The notes beneath the pieces are model-generated. The model saw only the letters and a program-made list of their open reading frames with translations, searched no databases and had not been told where the DNA came from. A program made the position numbers and the translations under genes. Shown here piece by piece: positions 39,503 through 42,453 of a DNA stretch of 42,453 nucleotides (its first letter is position 1; each line of letters begins with the position of its first letter). The stretch is from Mogibacterium sp. (GTDB lineage: Bacteria; Bacillota; Clostridia; Peptostreptococcales; Anaerovoracaceae), in assembly GCA_024403035.1 (NCBI GenBank), contig JAKSSP010000005.1, forward strand, positions 88,176 through 130,628, read 5' to 3'.

Positions 39503-40741
39503 ATGCGCAAGCAGGCTGACAGCAAGGAAAGAGAAAAGGCGGACAGGCGCAGAAAGAGGTCGTGGGACTTCTCACAGCTTGTCATAGGGCCGTGGATGAG
39601 AAACAAGTTTGATTTCTCGCATGACGACTTTGAACCGGCAGATATTGAAGGGCCGGTGCTTGTCGCGATCAATCACGCCTGCGCATACGACCCTATCCTT
39701 CTTGGCATCGCGTTCAGAAACAAACCGATCACTTTCGTCGCCAGCGAGCACATTCTCAGGATGAAGACCTGGGGACCGGTCCTTGACAGACATTTCTCAC
39801 TGATACCTCATCAGAAAGGCGCCAAGAGCAGCCGCACCGCGCTGGTGGCGATGAAGCGCATCAAGCGCGGCGAGTCCATATTCCTTGCGGTCGAGGGTGA
39901 ACAGACCTGGGACGGAAGATCCATGCCGGTGATGCCTCACACGGGCAAGCTGGTGAAGGGAAGCGGCGCCACGCTGGTCACATATATGCTTGAGGGCGGA
40001 TACCTTTCCGCGCCGAGATGGTCAATGGAAACGCGCAAAGGCAAGGTCTACGGACACATGGTAAATGTATACAGTCCGGAGACTCTTGAAAAAATGACGG
40101 ATGAAGAGGTCGAGACCGCGATCACAAAGGACCTGTGGTTCGATACATGGGAATGGCAGAAAACACGGCCTGACGGACCGGTCAGTTTCAAATGCAGAGG
40201 CGGCATTGCAGAGGGCCTTGAAAGAGCGGTGTTCACATGCCCTGAGTGCGTGGCTTTCGGTACGCTGAGATCATCCGGAGACAATATCAGCTGCGGCTGC
40301 GGCTTCAAAGTCAGGATGACCGAGACGGGATTCTTCGAACCGGCAGGGTTTGTCGAGACCATAGTCGACTGGGAAAAGACGGACCGCGAGAGTCTTACGG
40401 TGCGGTTCAAAGAGCTCCTCGCGAGCAGGTCCCCGGAAACAGCGGAGATAATCGCGGATGACAATGTCACGCTGGTCCGTATAGGCGACGACCATGAGGA
40501 GGAAGAAGCCGCGCACGGGAGAGTGGCCCTTATATATAAGGAAGGAAACTTTGTGCTGACCGTAGGTGAGCACGAGTTCAATGTAGCTGGCATATCAAAC
40601 ATGACCATGGCTCTGGCCGCCAGGGTTGTTTTCAGTGACCAAAGCGGTTATTATGAACTACGGTCAGAAAAGTCTTCAAAGACGAATCTGCGAAAATATG
40701 TTATCGCCAGAGAAATATTAAACGTTATTGTTAAGGAGTAA
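39503..40741 (+). CDS. plsC: PlsC-type 1-acylglycerol-3-phosphate acyltransferase with zinc-ribbon C-terminal region
   Basis: The 412-residue protein has a PlsC/LPLAT domain at about 40-210. The catalytic motif NHACAYD is at 57-63 and EGEQTWDGRSMP takes the place of the FPEGTR motif. Typical PlsC proteins are about 200-250 residues. Here about 200 more follow, with a zinc-ribbon-like CPECVAFG ... SCGCGF (C246, C249, C264, C266) and a tail with a GRVALIYKEGNFVLTVGEHEF beta pattern. The enzyme would acylate lysophosphatidic acid or a related lipid; acceptor unknown. A basic N-terminus (RKQADSKEREKADRRRKR) may bind the membrane surface. A symporter gene follows 3 nt later. Confidence 0.75.
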   Translation: MRKQADSKEREKADRRRKRSWDFSQLVIGPWMRNKFDFSHDDFEPADIEGPVLVAINHACAYDPILLGIAFRNKPITFVASEHILRMKTWGPVLDRHFSLIPHQKGAKSSRTALVAMKRIKRGESIFLAVEGEQTWDGRSMPVMPHTGKLVKGSGATLVTYMLEGGYLSAPRWSMETRKGKVYGHMVNVYSPETLEKMTDEEVETAITKDLWFDTWEWQKTRPDGPVSFKCRGGIAEGLERAVFTCPECVAFGTLRSSGDNISCGCGFKVRMTETGFFEPAGFVETIVDWEKTDRESLTVRFKELLASRSPETAEIIADDNVTLVRIGDDHEEEEAAHGRVALIYKEGNFVLTVGEHEFNVAGISNMTMALAARVVFSDQSGYYELRSEKSSKTNLRKYVIAREILNVIVKE

Positions 40742-40744
40742 GAT

Positions 40745-42133
40745 TTGGATTATTCAGCAGCCAACACTCAGCTATGGAACGCGATAATACAGTTCGGCTA
40801 CATTGCGGCAGTTCTGCTTATCGCTATTTTTCTTAGACAAGTTATTAAGCCAATACGCAAGACCATGCTTCCGGTGGCGGTACTGGGCGGGTTCATCCTG
40901 CTTATCGCCAAGGAGATCGGGATCGTGGATCTTGATGAAAACCTGCTTTCCGCTCTGACCTATCACGGCATAGCGCTGGGCTTCATTGCGATGAGCCTGC
41001 GCAACCCTGTGCATAGAGAAGCCGGCGATGAAAGCAAAGTCGGTTTCCGATCGGGAGCGGTCATAGTAAGCACATATATGATACAGGGTGTTACAGGCCT
41101 TATCATTACCATTGGCCTCGCGCTCACGGTAATGCCGGACATGTTGAGGGCAGCGGGACTCCTGCTTCCGATGGGCTTTGGACAAGGTCCGGGACAGGCA
41201 AACAATATCGGCGCAAGCTATCAGTCTCTCGGTTTTAAGGGAGGACACAGCTTTGGCCTTGCGATAGCGGCAGCCGGCTATATAGTTGCCTGCATTGTGG
41301 GAGTAATCATACTGAATATCCTGCGCAAGAGAGGCGACAAAGTCGTCAGCGAAGAAAGAGGACATGTGTTCCTTAGAGACGATCACCTTGATGACGGTGA
41401 GGGAGGCGGCGATGTTTCCGAGTCTATAGACAAGCTCAGCGTACAGCTGGCAATGATAGTCATCGTCTATGTGGTCACTTACGCCGTGACTGCCGGCCTG
41501 ACAGGCGGCATCGCAAAGATCAGCGAAGGACTCGCAGGCACGGTCAACACACTTCTCTGGGGATTCAACTTCATCATCGGCTCCGCGCTCGCGATACTGC
41601 TGCGCGTCGTACTCGAGAAGCTCAGAAAGAAAGGCACCATCAGCAGACGTTATCAGGACAACTACCTGCTCAACCGTCTGTCCGGCGCGTTCTTCGACAT
41701 CATGATCGTTGCGGGTATCGGCTGCATCGATATCGAGGACATCCGCGGACTGGTGCTTCCGTTCGTCCTGCTGGTCATCGCGGGAACCATCGTTACATGG
41801 TTCCATCTGCGCTGGGTCTGCAAGGCGGTCTACGGCGACTATTACTATCAGGGACTCATTTCGATGTACGGTATGCTGACCGGAACCATCAGCTCCGGCG
41901 TACTGCTGCTGCGTGAGATAGACTCACAGCTTGAGACCCCGGCTGCCAACAACCTGGTCGTTGGATCCAGCTTTGGAATCCTGCTGGGAGCGCCTGTGCT
42001 AATCCTGGTAGGTCTTGCGGCCAAGGGACCTGCAATGTGCTTTGTGACACTCGGCCTGGCAGCTGTTTATCTGGTGATCCTGGACGTGATCATCTTCAAG
42101 GTCGGCCGCAACGCAAAAACCAAGAAAATATAG
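40745..42133 (+). CDS. gltS: GltS-like sodium/glutamate-type symporter
   Basis: This 462-residue integral membrane protein has about ten hydrophobic segments. The start is TTG (AAGGAG 5 nt upstream). It shows the twofold organisation and glycine-rich loops of the GltS/ESS family, for example [16 protein letters not shown] and [14 protein letters not shown] in the first half and [18 protein letters not shown] in the second. GltS proteins import glutamate with Na+; substrate here is inferred from family. Acidic cytoplasmic loop [12 protein letters not shown] lies near the middle. It shares an operon with the acyltransferase and ends at a terminator. Confidence 0.65.
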   Translation: MDYSAANTQLWNAIIQFGYIAAVLLIAIFLRQVIKPIRKTMLPVAVLGGFILLIAKEIGIVDLDENLLSALTYHGIALGFIAMSLRNPVHREAGDESKVGFRSGAVIVSTYMIQGVTGLIITIGLALTVMPDMLRAAGLLLPMGFGQGPGQANNIGASYQSLGFKGGHSFGLAIAAAGYIVACIVGVIILNILRKRGDKVVSEERGHVFLRDDHLDDGEGGGDVSESIDKLSVQLAMIVIVYVVTYAVTAGLTGGIAKISEGLAGTVNTLLWGFNFIIGSALAILLRVVLEKLRKKGTISRRYQDNYLLNRLSGAFFDIMIVAGIGCIDIEDIRGLVLPFVLLVIAGTIVTWFHLRWVCKAVYGDYYYQGLISMYGMLTGTISSGVLLLREIDSQLETPAANNLVVGSSFGILLGAPVLILVGLAAKGPAMCFVTLGLAAVYLVILDVIIFKVGRNAKTKKI

Positions 42134-42153
42134 AATCAAACGGAATACGTTTT

Positions 42154-42179
42154 CCGGCGGAAATATCCGCCGGTTTTTT
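42154..42179 (+). terminator. Rho-independent terminator after the symporter
   Basis: CCGGCGGA (42154-42161) and TCCGCCGG (42166-42173), loop AATA, followed by T6. Confidence 0.93.
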
Positions 42180-42203
42180 AATTCAAAAAACTTTGCTAAA
42201 ACC

Positions 42204-42232
42204 TTGCAATCACTTATTTACAGTGATATACT
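42204..42232 (+). promoter_or_regulatory. Sigma-A promoter of rpmE
   Basis: TTGCAA (42204-42209) and TATACT (42227-42232) are separated by exactly 17 bp, just after the symporter terminator. Confidence 0.85.
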
Positions 42233-42239
42233 ACACAAG

Positions 42240-42338
42240 CTGTCGTCTCAGCCTGTTCTTTACAGGCCGGCAGAAGAGTGCCAACAGAGGCGATGGAGTG
42301 AAACGTTTCATATATTAATTTTAGAAAGAGGTACCAGC
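42240..42338 (+). promoter_or_regulatory. Structured rpmE leader (possible L31 autoregulatory leader)
   Basis: About 100 nt between promoter and rpmE. GCCTGT (42251-42256) pairs with ACAGGC (42262-42267), and GGCA (42269-42272) with TGCC (42279-42282), giving two adjacent hairpins. The ribosome-binding site AAAGAGG is at 42325-42331. L31 genes in several phyla carry leader RNAs bound by L31; whether this belongs to one is not decided here. Confidence 0.4.
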
Positions 42339-42453
42339 ATGAAGGAAGGAATCCATCCTAACTATCAGGAATGTAAAGTAACTTGCGCATGCGGGAACAC
42401 ATTCATGACTCTCTCCGACAAGGCAGAGATGAGAGTAGACATCTGCTCGGAAT
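42339..42453 (+). CDS. rpmE: 50S ribosomal protein L31, 3' end outside window
   Basis: The first 38 residues, [20 protein letters not shown] ... VDICSE, match bL31. The C-x-C at positions 16 and 18 and CSE near the edge mark the zinc-binding type. In many Firmicutes rpmE sits between rho and the DUF1385/prmC genes; here it lies about 25 kb away under its own promoter, with the accessory region in between. Confidence 0.95.
   Translation, partial: MKEGIHPNYQECKVTCACGNTFMTLSDKAEMRVDICSE

Overview
The window looks like a chromosomal, probably origin-proximal piece of a strictly anaerobic Gram-positive bacterium of the class Clostridia. GC is moderate (roughly 50 %), strong GGAGG ribosome-binding sites are common, and several genes start with TTG. 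Gene order (mnmG-rsmG-parS-parA-parB ... rplI-dnaB ... rsmA ... rho), an LTA-synthase-like protein, a DivIC-type protein, GdpP, oxygen-sensitive iron-sulfur enzymes and CooC/CooT-type nickel proteins all fit this. A family-level name such as Anaerovoracaceae-like is inference only.

Region 1 (1-19300) is mostly housekeeping and nearly all on the + strand. It opens with a divergent AbrB/PIN toxin-antitoxin pair with a two-box palindromic operator. Then come mnmG, rsmG, two parS sites, parA and parB, a GdpP c-di-AMP phosphodiesterase that lacks its membrane anchor, rplI and dnaB. Next is an unusual DnaD-domain protein that ends in the N-terminal domain of a DnaI/DnaC helicase loader without the AAA+ ATPase. 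An M23/LysM/G5 peptidase, divIC, rsmA, an LtaS-type synthase, a 190-nt hairpin repeat, rho and a DUF1385-PrmC fusion complete the region.

Region 2 (19301-39450) is accessory. It begins with two gene remnants, the nickel protein CooT and a ferredoxin-type aldo/keto reductase. It then holds three paralogous pairs of 2-hydroxyacyl-CoA dehydratase/benzoyl-CoA reductase-family subunits (B1A1 at 21581-24387, B2A2 at 28217-31045, B3A3 at 34245-37306). There is only one ATP-dependent activator (37358). Two related small single-span membrane proteins sit at the ends of two of these blocks (31060 and 38168). Interspersed are an AMP-forming acyl-CoA ligase on the - strand, a small membrane protein, a lipoprotein, a His-rich metal-binding protein, htpG, a second long hairpin repeat, a CooC-type nickel ATPase with its CxC motif, and a truncated homologue of acetyl-CoA synthase lacking the A-cluster domain.

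No CoA-transferase, ETF, acyl-CoA dehydrogenase or hydroxyacid dehydrogenase is present, so this is not a standard amino-acid-fermentation dehydratase operon. My reading, as inference, is that one activator fires electrons into three highly expressed heterodimers. The A subunits carry a conserved N-terminal extension of about 110-200 residues, the small membrane proteins may place some complexes at the membrane, and the nickel-type accessory proteins are associated. This is the best candidate for an undescribed system here.

Region 3 (39451-42453) returns to ordinary content: a PlsC-type acyltransferase with a zinc-ribbon tail, a GltS-like symporter, and a sigma-A promoter driving the start of rpmE (L31), which runs off the window.
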